A stretch of 64,000 bases of DNA from Psychrobacillus sp. FSL K6-2836 (lineage in GTDB: Bacteria > Bacillota > Bacilli > Bacillales_A > Planococcaceae). The notes beneath the pieces were generated by a model. That model made no database searches, was not told where the DNA came from, and saw only the letters and a list, made by a program, of their open reading frames with translations. Positions 34,965 to 43,011 of this stretch are shown one piece after another. Each line of letters starts with the position of its first letter. Position 1 is the stretch's first letter. The stretch lies in assembly GCF_038003085.1 (NCBI RefSeq), contig NZ_JBBOOM010000001.1, positions 4,154,001-4,218,000 of the forward strand, written 5' to 3'. The position numbers were made by a program, and so were the translations under genes.

Positions 34965-35549
34965 ATGTCATCCACTTATATTGTTTACAACATAGTTCCT
35001 TTAGGGTTCCTAATTTTACTTGTATACATTTTTATAGATGTCTTACTTGATTATTTTAGAAAACCAAAAAGTAGTAATTTAAAAAGAGTTATTTTATACA
35101 GTTTTCTTTTTTATGTATTAAGTTTAATTCAAATAAAATTTGGAGGGATTACATTTCCCCCTCAAAACCCATCTGACAATATGAGTGATTTTATTTTTAC
35201 AGGTGATTGGTTTGGAATATTTGATACAATGCACTTCAATATTTACAGTTGGAGCTTTTCAGCTGTATTTTATAATCTAATTTTATTTATACCATTAGGT
35301 ATTTATTTAATAGTTCTTTTCAATATAAAAAGTAACAAGAAAGCAGTTTCTATTGTTGTTCTAAGTTGTGTTGGAATTGAAATATTCCTTCTTCTTTTTG
35401 ACGAACTTGGTTTAGTGTTAGGAAGTACCAACTTGTTGACAATAATCAATTTGCTAACCAATACTATTGGAGGATTTATTGGATTAATAATAACAAGGCA
35501 AACACTGAAAATGTTTAACAGTAAAACTAAAGAAAAATTATTCAACTAA
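34965..35549 (+). CDS. VanZ-like membrane protein (cassette)
   Basis: A 194-residue protein with five or six hydrophobic helices. The pattern FDTMHFNIYSWSFSAVFYNLILFIPLGIYL resembles the VanZ-like family. VanZ itself lowers teicoplanin susceptibility, but most relatives are uncharacterised. ATG at 34965 lies nine bases after GGAGGTGG; an upstream TTG in the array site is not favoured. The final LFN and stop are encoded by array site 18. Confidence 0.6.
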   Translation: MSSTYIVYNIVPLGFLILLVYIFIDVLLDYFRKPKSSNLKRVILYSFLFYVLSLIQIKFGGITFPPQNPSDNMSDFIFTGDWFGIFDTMHFNIYSWSFSAVFYNLILFIPLGIYLIVLFNIKSNKKAVSIVVLSCVGIEIFLLLFDELGLVLGSTNLLTIINLLTNTIGGFIGLIITRQTLKMFNSKTKEKLFN

Positions 35550-35622
35550 CGAGTGCTTTAGCTAAGTAGCTGCCTGTATCGGTAGCTTTTTCTTATTGAA
35601 CTAACGCGGCAGGTTAGTTGAA
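35541..35622 (+). repeat. Array site 18 (complete)
   Basis: TTCAACTAACGAGTGC then TTTAGCTAAG; terminator AGCTGCCTGTATCGGTAGCT then TTTTC; right site TTGAACTAACGCGGCAGG then TTAGTTGAA. Confidence 0.88.
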
Positions 35623-35685
35623 CAAGGAAAATTAATTGAAGATGTCGAAATACAAAATAGGTGTGAATAAATAGGAGGTTGTTTA

Positions 35686-35976
35686 ATGAAAGCAGTGATT
35701 ATCTATTCAAGAGGAAAAGCATGGTTAAATGGAAAGCCTCATTGGGAACAAAAGTTAGTACCGCATCGCCATTATTTAGTCGATACCTTAAAGGATAGAT
35801 TGGTGTCTGCTGGACCGTTTATGGACCATACTGGGGGGTTGGTAATTGTTGAGGTTGAAAGTATACAAGAAGCCGAAGAAGTTGCCAAAAATGACCCTGC
35901 TGTATTAGAAGAAAAGTTTGAGTATGTAGTACATCCTTGGGAACCTTTAGAAGGATTGTTCACAAAAAGAAAGTGA
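35686..35976 (+). CDS. YciI-like protein (cassette)
   Basis: A 96-residue YciI/DGPF-type alpha+beta-barrel protein: HRHYLVDTLKDRLVSAGPFMDHTGGLVIVEVESIQEAEEVAKNDP with the conserved His/Asp-type pocket. Related domains act on chlorinated or small organic compounds, but the function is generally unknown. ATG follows AGGAGG. It ends 13 bases before the IS110 copy 2 junction. Confidence 0.8.
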   Translation: MKAVIIYSRGKAWLNGKPHWEQKLVPHRHYLVDTLKDRLVSAGPFMDHTGGLVIVEVESIQEAEEVAKNDPAVLEEKFEYVVHPWEPLEGLFTKRK

Positions 35977-36103
35977 ATCCTTATTCAACTCCCATGAAAA
36001 TTAAAATCTTCGATTTAGGGAAAAAGGCAATACGAAATCTGACGCAGCTCAATAATTTTTTAAAAAAGTGCAGCGCCTATAGCAGAATTAAATTGTGAGT
36101 GGA

Positions 36104-37327
36104 TTAGGAGGCATTTGGTTCAGTGATTGTAACGTTGTAACCTAAGTTTTCAAGTCTTCGGACAGAATATCGTACAATTGATTGTTCTTTTTGTTTGTCA
36201 AAGTAATCTTCCCCTAAGTCTACGTACATTTCTTTGCGAGTTAGGAGATAATAGCTGATTCTTAAAATGGCATGAGCCACTGATATCCCGGCACGCTTTT
36301 TACCCTTTCTTGATGCAGTGCGCCTATACAAGGCTCCCAAGTAGGTTTTGGATCCTCTAACAGAATGAGCCGCTTCAATTAATGCCGATTTCAAGTACTT
36401 GTTTCCTTTTTTCATGTTGGTTGATTTCCTCTTGCCCGCACTTTCATTATGTCCAGGTACTAATCCTGCCCAGGAACATAAGTGCGCTGAACTGGGAAAT
36501 TGCTTCTCCACATCTGTACCGACTTCGGCTAAGATTTGTTCAGCCATTCGAGTGGCGATGCCAGGAATGGAATCCAATCGTTCTATATCTTCTTGATGGG
36601 ATGATAACCTAGTAGCCACCTCTTCGTTTAATAGCTCAATCTGCTCAGTTAGAAATTCTATATGGACCAGAATGGTTTTCAACATGAGACGTTGATGTGG
36701 ATTGATATACCCTCGAAGAGCTAGTTCTAGTTCACTCTTTTTCTTCTTCATTGATCGGCGGGCAAAGCTGGCTAATTTCTCAGGATCATTTTCGCCATCG
36801 GCGATAGCACGAAGCATATCAAGCGACGAAACACCCATGATGTCGGAGACAACGGAACCGAGTTTGATATTCGCTCCTTCTAAAACCTTTTGAATCCGAT
36901 TATGTTGTCTCGCACGCTCTTCAATAATACTTCGACGGTAACGAACTAACTCTCGCAATTCCCGCTGATTTCGGTCTGGAATAAAACTTGCTTTAAGTAG
37001 ACCATGACGAAGAAGTTTGGCAATCCATTCTGCATCCTTTACATCGGTCTTGCGACCTGGTACTGCTTTCATATGTTGAGCGTTCACTACTAAAAACTCA
37101 ATGCTCTCGGCTTCAAGCAAGTTAACAATAGGCTTCCAAAATACACCTGTGCTTTCCATTGCTACGTGAGTACAACCATGCTCCTTAATCCAGTCAATTA
37201 ACTGTAATAGAAATACAGTTTTAGTGGAGAACGTTTGAATCTCCTTTCCTTTTGGCGTAATAATACAAGCAGTAATGGAATCCTTATGGACATCCATCCC
37301 ACAAGCACGTTCAATGATTACTTCCAT
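36104..37327 (-). CDS. IS110-family transposase (copy 2)
   Basis: 407 residues, identical in protein sequence to copy 1 (D12, E58, D95, D98 and Ser296 all present). The seven nucleotide differences between copies are silent. Both copies are therefore probably active or recently active. Confidence 0.95.
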   Translation of the reverse strand: MEVIIERACGMDVHKDSITACIITPKGKEIQTFSTKTVFLLQLIDWIKEHGCTHVAMESTGVFWKPIVNLLEAESIEFLVVNAQHMKAVPGRKTDVKDAEWIAKLLRHGLLKASFIPDRNQRELRELVRYRRSIIEERARQHNRIQKVLEGANIKLGSVVSDIMGVSSLDMLRAIADGENDPEKLASFARRSMKKKKSELELALRGYINPHQRLMLKTILVHIEFLTEQIELLNEEVATRLSSHQEDIERLDSIPGIATRMAEQILAEVGTDVEKQFPSSAHLCSWAGLVPGHNESAGKRKSTNMKKGNKYLKSALIEAAHSVRGSKTYLGALYRRTASRKGKKRAGISVAHAILRISYYLLTRKEMYVDLGEDYFDKQKEQSIVRYSVRRLENLGYNVTITEPNAS

Positions 37328-37361
37328 GGTAATCATCCTTTCTACGGCAAATAGTATTGGA

Positions 37362-37507
37362 GGCTGGTGCAATAACCAGAGTAGGATTAATCTCCCATGA
37401 GTGCTTCCCGTAAGGGAGCGACAGTCTGTGATGCACCGTGGTCGTTGGAGTCAGACTAACGGATGGGCTCTATGGCACCATAGTTCATCGACCTTCCTCT
37501 CCCAGCC
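37362..37507 (-). ncRNA. Bridge RNA candidate of IS110 copy 2
   Basis: Identical by eye to the 146-base segment of copy 1, with the same GGCTGG/CCAGCC closure and guide-like sequences. Confidence 0.65.
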
Positions 37508-37706
37508 GTAGTATCCTATACCCGGGTTTTCACATTTTCATTCTCTGTGGTGTAGCGCTGTTTTTGCGCTACATGGGTGGCTAACGGGTGCTTTACTTCA
37601 AGATGGAGTGAAGCACTTTTCTTATTGAACTAACGCGGCAGTTTAGTTGAAGAAGGGATTTTAATGGAAATCATAGAATAGGTTACCTAATGAAGGAGGC
37701 GATAAC

Positions 37707-37877
37707 TTGTTTTTATATCATATGTTCATTGAAAATGATAGTGACCCAAGTATAAGTCCACAAAGGGTTTTAAAAGAAGGATTAAATCATAAGACGGCAA
37801 CCAAATGGTATTCTCCCATGAAAATTAAAAAATGCTCAAAATCTATAAAATTGCATAACAAAAGAGACTCAGAATAA
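37707..37877 (+). pseudogene. Cassette gene truncated by IS110 derivative d
   Basis: TTG start after AAGGAGG. About 35 original residues (LFLYHMFIENDSDPSISPQR... to KTATKWY) run into the mobile element at 37813 and stop inside it at 37877. The rest of the gene is missing: the sequence right of the element is a right simple site, not the gene's continuation. The original family is not recognised. Confidence 0.65.
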
Positions 37878-38193
37878 GTTTTTTTTAAAAAAAGGCTGAG
37901 CCTTCAGAACGTTTATATGGAGTTAAATAGTAAATCAGATACCAACTCCATTCATCTTAGAATAAAGGCAGGCTGGTGCAATAACCAGAGTAGGATTAAT
38001 CTCCCATGAGTGCTACTCGTATAGAGTGCGACAGTCTGTGATGCACCGTGGTCGTTGGAGTCAGACTAACGGAAGGGCTCTAAGGCACCATAGTTCATCG
38101 ACCTTCTTCGCCAGCCATACTGAACTATACCCGTTCTGTAACAATTTTCATCCTCTGTGGTGCAGCGTTTTTTTTTTTGCTGCATGGGTGGCT
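37813..38193. mobile_element. IS110-derived transposase-free element (copy d, 381 bp)
   Basis: Same as copies b and e. The left neighbour ATGGTATT is coding sequence, not the usual TTCAA, whereas the right neighbour AACGAAGCAGG is an array site. This points to a deletion or recombination at the left junction after insertion. Confidence 0.85.
37971..38116 (-). ncRNA. Bridge RNA-like segment in derivative d
   Basis: 146 bases, same closure and guide-like sequences as copy b. Confidence 0.5.
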
Positions 38194-38212
38194 AACGAAG
38201 CAGGTTTGTTGA
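38194..38212 (+). repeat. Array site 20 (right part only)
   Basis: AACGAAGCAGGTTTGTTGA, the remainder of a right simple site to the right of derivative d. Confidence 0.6.
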
Positions 38213-38260
38213 GGATAGGTATAGAATTATAGAATTGGATATTGGTATTGGGGTGAGGAA

Positions 38261-38704
38261 ATGAAAAATAAGAAAACTGTTATTGGTATTATTGTAGTTA
38301 TTATTCTCGGAATAGGTTTGTACTTTTTTAATTCTGAAAAGTTTTATACTGCGGCAGATGTTTTAGAAGCTGTTGATTTTAGTGTAGAAGAACAATCTGT
38401 AGAGTTGACAAAGATTGTTATTGAAGTGGATGATGGAAAACTCGTTCCGATTGAGTTAACAGATACAACTCAGAAAAAATTGATAAAGGCTTTTGAAAAA
38501 TCGAAATTTAAAAAAGACGAATCATTATCTTCCGATAACGATTACTACATGAAAATCACTTTGAACAGAGGTTATTTTATGTATATGGATATTACCGGTA
38601 AAAGTATAGCAGTTAAAGACAATAGTGGTGGTTCATACGAAGAATATTTATTTGAAGATGATAAAGGTTTTTTTAGTATTTTAGAGGAATTAGTAACAGA
38701 ATAA
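38261..38704 (+). CDS. Membrane-anchored hypothetical protein (cassette)
   Basis: A 147-residue protein with an N-terminal transmembrane anchor (KTVIGIIVVIILGIGLYFF) and an acidic extracytoplasmic domain with ELTDTTQKKLIKAFEKSKFK. ATG follows GGGGTGAGG. Not recognised. Confidence 0.6.
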   Translation: MKNKKTVIGIIVVIILGIGLYFFNSEKFYTAADVLEAVDFSVEEQSVELTKIVIEVDDGKLVPIELTDTTQKKLIKAFEKSKFKKDESLSSDNDYYMKITLNRGYFMYMDITGKSIAVKDNSGGSYEEYLFEDDKGFFSILEELVTE

Positions 38705-38733
38705 ATGAATTCTGGATTAGTATTCTAATTCAA

Positions 38734-39114
38734 CTCCCATGAAAATTAAAAAATGCTCAAAATCTATAAAATTGCATAACAAAAGAGACTCAGAATAAGT
38801 TTTTTTTAAAAAAAGGCTGAGCCTTCAGAACGTTTATATGGAGTTAAATAGTAAATCAGATACCAACTCCATTCATCTTAGAATAAAGGCAGGCTGGTGC
38901 AATAACCAGAGTAGGATTAATCTCCCATGAGTGCTACTCGTATAGAGTGCGACAGTCTGTGATGCACCGTGGTCGTTGGAGTCAGACTAACGGAAGGGCT
39001 CTAAGGCACCATAGTTCATCGACCTTCTTCGCCAGCCATACTGAACTATACCCGTTCTGTAACAATTTTCATCCTCTGTGGTGCAGCGTTTTTTTTTTTG
39101 CTGCATGGGTGGCT
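38734..39114. mobile_element. IS110-derived transposase-free element (copy e, 381 bp)
   Basis: Same length and, by eye, the same sequence as copies b and d. It is inserted at TTCAA-CT / CT-AACGG of an array site, only 541 bases from copy d. Confidence 0.85.
38892..39037 (-). ncRNA. Bridge RNA-like segment in derivative e
   Basis: 146 bases with the conserved closing stem and guide-like sequences. Confidence 0.5.
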
Positions 39115-39332
39115 AACGGGGTGTTTTAGTAAAATATGGCCATCATTTCGATGGTCTATTTTTATGACCAATATATTAAGTTGATCTCAGATATCATTTT
39201 GTGAAATGTTACACTTAAACTAAAGAAGCAGTTTAGTTGAACAAGGTAGTTTGTTAAAATTGTAATATATGTATGGGAGGATTAAATGTCCAGGTCGATA
39301 CATCTGGTTTACAGGGAAAGGGGAACAAATAT

Positions 39333-40127
39333 ATGTCGATTTATCATAAAGTAATTGGAGAAGGATATCCCATCGTTATGTTGCATGGTTGGACACTTGA
39401 CCATCAAGTGATGTTACATGCAATGGAACCATTATTCGAGAAACGAAGCGGTTGGAAGAGAATATACATAGACTTACCGGGTATGGGGCATTCCGACTCA
39501 CAACCATCAATTCAGAACTCTGATGATATTTTAGAAGCGATATTGCGTCTTTTGGACGAGATTATCCCTGGTCAGCCTTTTATTATTTGTGGTAATTCAT
39601 ATGGCGGGTACATTGCCAGAGGCATAGTCCGTTCAAGGCAGGACACAGTTCGTGGATTACTGCTGATGGCACCAATGACTATACCTGAATTCGATGAAAG
39701 GATAGTACCACAGCAGACCGTTCTAAAAAGAGACAGCAACTTGATATCACATTTGTCACCAGAGGATGCTGATGAATTTTGCTCCATGGGAGTAGTACAA
39801 GGTCAAACTGAATGGGAGAGGTTTCGATATGAAATTTTACTTCCTTCTAAACGAACAAATTATGAATTCATAAACAACATTCGTCAAAATGGATATGGCT
39901 TTACCTTCGATATTTCGTCTAAACTTGAGTATCCCACGCTAATTATCACAGGGCGTCAAGACAATGTAGTCGGATACCACGATGCGTGGCGACTAATTGA
40001 AGATTACCCAAGGGCAACTTTTGCAGTGCTTGATATGGCTGGTCACAATCTACAAATCGAACAAACCAATGTATTTAACTCATTAGTTCATAACTGGTTA
40101 AATAGACTTGAGTCGGAAAATTTTTAA
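39333..40127 (+). CDS. Alpha/beta hydrolase (cassette)
   Basis: A 264-residue alpha/beta-fold hydrolase. The oxyanion region is MLHGWTLDH, nucleophile Ser in GNSYGG (about residue 90), catalytic Asp in ITGRQDNVVG and His in AGHNLQIE. Substrate unknown. ATG at 39333 follows AAAGGGG; an upstream ORF extension without similarity to the family is not used. Confidence 0.88.
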   Translation: MSIYHKVIGEGYPIVMLHGWTLDHQVMLHAMEPLFEKRSGWKRIYIDLPGMGHSDSQPSIQNSDDILEAILRLLDEIIPGQPFIICGNSYGGYIARGIVRSRQDTVRGLLLMAPMTIPEFDERIVPQQTVLKRDSNLISHLSPEDADEFCSMGVVQGQTEWERFRYEILLPSKRTNYEFINNIRQNGYGFTFDISSKLEYPTLIITGRQDNVVGYHDAWRLIEDYPRATFAVLDMAGHNLQIEQTNVFNSLVHNWLNRLESENF

Positions 40128-40159
40128 CTGGTATGACTGTTCATAAATTTGGGTTCTTG

Positions 40160-40290
40160 TTGCACTAACGGGTGCTTTAGTAAAATACGGCCATCATTTC
40201 GATGGTCTATTTTTATGTCCTAAACATTAAGTTGTTCTCAGATATGCATTGTGAAATGTTACACTTAAACTATAGCGGCAGGTTAGTTCA
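40160..40290 (+). repeat. Array site 22 (C-type, complete)
   Basis: TTGCACTAACGGGTGC then TTTAGTAAAA, terminator GGCCATCATTTCGATGGTC then TATTTTTAT, tail TTGTGAAATGTTACACTTA, right site AACTATAGCGGCAGG then TTAGTTCAA. Confidence 0.88.
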
Positions 40291-40340
40291 ATAAGAATGT
40301 TTTTGGGGAACACCCAAAATACTAATCGGGAGGTAATTTA

Positions 40341-40862
40341 TTGGAAAGAAAATATAATCTATGGTCATTCATTTTATGTTTCTTTGTAGTAATGCTTGCA
40401 TTACAAGCTTTATATGCGTCATTTAAAGGAACTTGGCAAGTGGCACCACCTACTTTGACTTTATTGTTACTCACCGTTATTACTTTCTTTACGGGTATTG
40501 TTGGATTTAAAGACAAAAGTAGTAGGCGAGCGAGATGGAGAAGTTGGCTGACGGTGCTAATTGCATTACCCCTTTCGGCAATTTTTCTATTAGGGGTAGC
40601 GGTTAATACATTTGCGAGAGAACCCCTTGAAACAGCACACTCACCTGACTCTAAAATCATCATCGACTTTTACACATTAAACGGTGGTGCGACTACTTCC
40701 ATTAGTGTAACAGGAATTGTAAATGGTCCCCTTTGGTTTAAAAAGAGGATTTATTACCAAGACCCAATGCACAAGGTTGATGTGGAATGGACCAATAACC
40801 ATATCGTCACAATTAACAATCATACATTGAACTTAAATAAAGGGGAAACCTTTTCGAATTAG
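40341..40862 (+). CDS. DUF5412-like membrane protein (cassette)
   Basis: A 173-residue protein with three N-terminal helices (about residues 8-28, 38-55, 68-88). The soluble C-terminal domain reads HSPDSKIIIDFYTLNGGATTSISVTG...VEWTNNHIVTINNHTLNL, resembling DUF5412. The TTG start follows GGGAGG. Function unknown. Confidence 0.6.
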   Translation: MERKYNLWSFILCFFVVMLALQALYASFKGTWQVAPPTLTLLLLTVITFFTGIVGFKDKSSRRARWRSWLTVLIALPLSAIFLLGVAVNTFAREPLETAHSPDSKIIIDFYTLNGGATTSISVTGIVNGPLWFKKRIYYQDPMHKVDVEWTNNHIVTINNHTLNLNKGETFSN

Positions 40863-40870
40863 TAATTCTT

Positions 40871-40946
40871 TTTACTAACGGGTGCTTTACTTCAAGAAGG
40901 AGTAAAGCCTTTTTTCTTATTGAACTAAAGAAGCAGTTTAGTTGAA
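40871..40946 (+). repeat. Array site 23 (complete)
   Basis: TTTACTAACGGGTGC, terminator GCTTTACTTCAAGAAGGAGT then AAAGCCTTTTTTC, right site TTGAACTAAAGAAGCAG then TTTAGTTGAA. Confidence 0.88.
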
Positions 40947-40988
40947 GAAGATAATGTTTTCAACTTATGAAAATTGGAGGGCTTTATC

Positions 40989-41210
40989 ATGAGATATAAC
41001 ATTAAAGGAATATGTAAAAATTATCATAGAGATGAGGGGTGGGGCTGGATTTCAATTGATGGAGAGGATGACGTATGGGTACATTTCAGTAGTATTCAAA
41101 TGGATGGGTTTAAATCACTTACCAAAGGTGAGGCAGTATTGTTTGACCTTGAAGAAAACTCAAATTTAAAAGAACAATCACGTCGAGCTGTAAATGTTAA
41201 GAAATCCTAA
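40989..41210 (+). CDS. Cold-shock-domain-like small protein (cassette)
   Basis: A 73-residue OB-fold protein like CspA-type RNA chaperones but divergent: GWGWISIDGEDDVWVHFSSI replaces the usual KGFGFI...DVFVHFSAI, then GEAVLFDLEENSN and QSRRAVNV. The RNP motifs are partly conserved (aromatics kept, VHFS kept). ATG at 40989 follows TTGGAGGG. Confidence 0.75.
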   Translation: MRYNIKGICKNYHRDEGWGWISIDGEDDVWVHFSSIQMDGFKSLTKGEAVLFDLEENSNLKEQSRRAVNVKKS

Positions 41211-41218
41211 ATAAGTTC

Positions 41219-41251
41219 ATCTAAAGTGGTGCTGTACTGCCAGGTTCATGA
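41219..41251 (+). repeat. Array site 24 (remnant)
   Basis: TCTAAAGTGGTGCTGTACTG then CCAGGTTCATG looks like a left simple site joined to a decayed right one. The 41252-41610 stretch holds only a terminator. Confidence 0.4.
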
Positions 41252-41377
41252 ATATGAAAATGTCTATTTTAAGAGTACTGTAAATAAAGTTTGTAATGAT
41301 TGTTCTTAAATTAATCTAAGTTAGTACAAATAGAATTTCAATAATAATCAAATATAATATTATCCTTTAAATCTAAT

Positions 41378-41424
41378 AAGAGCATATTTTGATAAATTTT
41401 TATCAAAATATGCTCTTTCTAATT
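41378..41424. terminator. Strong hairpin terminator
   Basis: AAGAGCATATTTTGATAA pairs with TTATCAAAATATGCTCTT; T-rich on both sides, so it may act on either strand. It isolates the GntR-ABC module. Confidence 0.75.
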
Positions 41425-41610
41425 GTTATTTCAAAGCTGATAGGGCTGATTCAATTAAATAGTTAGAAATGAATAATATAACATCTTTTAGATAGCTGAA
41501 ACTTTATTGTAAATATGCTTGTTTAGGCTTCTGTTCTATTGTTTATGGCTGGTTTATATAAAATTTTCTTTAGTTTCAAATAAATTGGTTGCACGAATGT
41601 TTCGCGTGTG

Positions 41611-41645
41611 TATATAATGTGACTATAGTATATATACATTATATA
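41611..41645. promoter_or_regulatory. Operator of the GntR-ABC module
   Basis: TATATAATGT and ACATTATATA form a 10+10 inverted repeat 15 bases apart, overlapping a possible -10 (TATAAT/TATAGT). Arrangement and position fit autorepression by the GntR/YtrA-type regulator that follows. Confidence 0.6.
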
Positions 41646-41767
41646 AGGATGTGAGAAATTATTTGGAAATTGGTCTTCGATGATAATTCACGTTATTGTT
41701 ATACTAGCAAACTATACAGGGTATTATTTCAAGTGTGTTTTCAAAAAAGTAAAGAAGAGGTATTGGC

Positions 41768-42139
41768 ATGCAAATAACTATTTCCAACAGTTCAAAGGAA
41801 CCGATTTATGAACAAATTACGAGTCAAATTAAATCGTCTATTTTAGCAGGTGAACTACAGGAGGGGGAAGCAATACCTTCCATGCGTAACCTCGCAAAGG
41901 AACTGCAAATTAGTGTGATAACGACGAAGCGTGCCTATGAGGAATTGGAGAAGGCAGGCTTTATCTACTCCATTGTCGGAAAGGGTTCTTTTGTTGCAGA
42001 GCAAAATTTAGAGGTTATAAGAGAAAAGAAGCTGAAGGTTATTGAGGAGCAACTGAGTGCGGTCATAACTAATAGCAGAGAAATTGGCCTGTCATTTGAT
42101 GAACTGCAGCTGTTATTAAAGATTTTATATGAGGAGTGA
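41768..42139 (+). CDS. GntR-family (YtrA/YhcF-type) regulator
   Basis: A 123-residue regulator: winged helix (PIYEQITSQIKSSILAGELQ, MRNLAKELQISVITTKRAYEELEKAGF) and a short C-terminal dimerisation helix, the compact YtrA type. These usually repress an adjacent ABC transporter operon. It overlaps the ATPase ORF region and is co-transcribed. Confidence 0.88.
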   Translation: MQITISNSSKEPIYEQITSQIKSSILAGELQEGEAIPSMRNLAKELQISVITTKRAYEELEKAGFIYSIVGKGSFVAEQNLEVIREKKLKVIEEQLSAVITNSREIGLSFDELQLLLKILYEE

Positions 42140-42144
42140 TAAGA

Positions 42145-43011
42145 ATGGAGAATGTGGTTGAATTTAAAAATGTAACGAAAAAATTTAAAGGTTTTTCCCT
42201 TGAAAATATTGATTTACAAGTGAAGCAAGGTTTTATAACGGGGTTCATTGGAGCGAATGGTGCTGGTAAGACGACAACGATAAAAATGATGATGAATTTA
42301 TTAAGACCAGATGTTGGGGAAATTAAGCTCTTCGGATTGGATTACATGAAACATGAGAAGGCAATAAAAGAGCGTATTGGGTTTGTATACGATAGCAATG
42401 TTTTTTTTGAAGGGCTGAACTTAAAAGATATAAAACGCATTGTAGCACCGTCTTACAGAAACTGGGACGATACATTATTTTATCGATATGTTGAAAAATT
42501 CGAATTACCACTTAATAAAGCAATAAAAACTTTCTCGAAAGGGATGCAAATGAAAGCGTCATTGGTGATAGCACTATCACATCATGCAGAGCTGATCATT
42601 ATGGACGAACCTACAGCAGGCTTAGACCCCATTTTTAGACGAGAGCTGTTGAATCTTTTACAGGAATTAATGATTGATGGAAATCGTACCATTTTCTTTT
42701 CTACACATATTACAACTGATTTAGACCGTATCGCAGATTATATAGCTTTTACTCAGAGTGGGAAATTAGTATTTAATCAGTCTATTCACGACGTAGTTGA
42801 AAACTATGCCCTCGTCAAAGGGAGATTGGATCTTCTAGATAGAGACACTGAAAAGGCATTTATTAATGTTCATCGTGCAACAACAGGATTTGAAGCATTA
42901 ACGGATAATATTAAAGTAGTGAAAAATATCTTCGGGGACACAGTTGCCATTGATCACGCCTCTCTGGAAGATATAATGTTTTACTCGAAAGAAGGTATAC
43001 ACCATGTTTAA
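42145..43011 (+). CDS. ABC transporter ATP-binding protein
   Basis: A 288-residue ATPase: Walker A GANGAGKTT, signature SKGMQMKASL (degenerate LSGGQ), Walker B LIIMDEPTAGLD, H-loop STHIT. Of the BcrA/YhcG/YtrB type. ATG at 42145 follows GAGGAG. It powers export or removal of a compound, possibly a peptide antibiotic, with the permease that overlaps its end. Confidence 0.9.
   Translation: MENVVEFKNVTKKFKGFSLENIDLQVKQGFITGFIGANGAGKTTTIKMMMNLLRPDVGEIKLFGLDYMKHEKAIKERIGFVYDSNVFFEGLNLKDIKRIVAPSYRNWDDTLFYRYVEKFELPLNKAIKTFSKGMQMKASLVIALSHHAELIIMDEPTAGLDPIFRRELLNLLQELMIDGNRTIFFSTHITTDLDRIADYIAFTQSGKLVFNQSIHDVVENYALVKGRLDLLDRDTEKAFINVHRATTGFEALTDNIKVVKNIFGDTVAIDHASLEDIMFYSKEGIHHV

Larger units (their letters stand above)
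35989..37582 (-). mobile_element. IS110-family insertion sequence, copy 2
   Basis: Same length (1594 bases) and same orientation as copy 1, with CT at both junctions. Reading the two side by side shows seven substitutions, all within 36488-36680. The encoded proteins are identical. Confidence 0.93.
35984..37651 (+). repeat. Array site 19 (split by IS110 copy 2)
   Basis: Left tip TTCAACT at 35984-35990. After the insertion come AACGGGTGCTTTACTTCAAG, a weak terminator (ATGGAGTGAAGCACTTTTC), and right site TTGAACTAACGCGGCAG then TTTAGTTGAA. Confidence 0.85.
38729..39242 (+). repeat. Array site 21 (C-type, split by IS110 derivative e)
   Basis: Left tip ATTCAACT. After the insertion come AACGGGGTGTTTTAGTAAAA, terminator GGCCATCATTTCGATGGTC then TATTTTTAT, a conserved tail ending TTGTGAAATGTTACACTTA, and right site AACTAAAGAAGCAG then TTTAGTTGAA. 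Confidence 0.82.

Noticed and set aside
34965-35549. Glycopeptide resistance gene
   Set aside because: VanZ-like similarity is weak and no van genes are nearby; no resistance claim is supportable.
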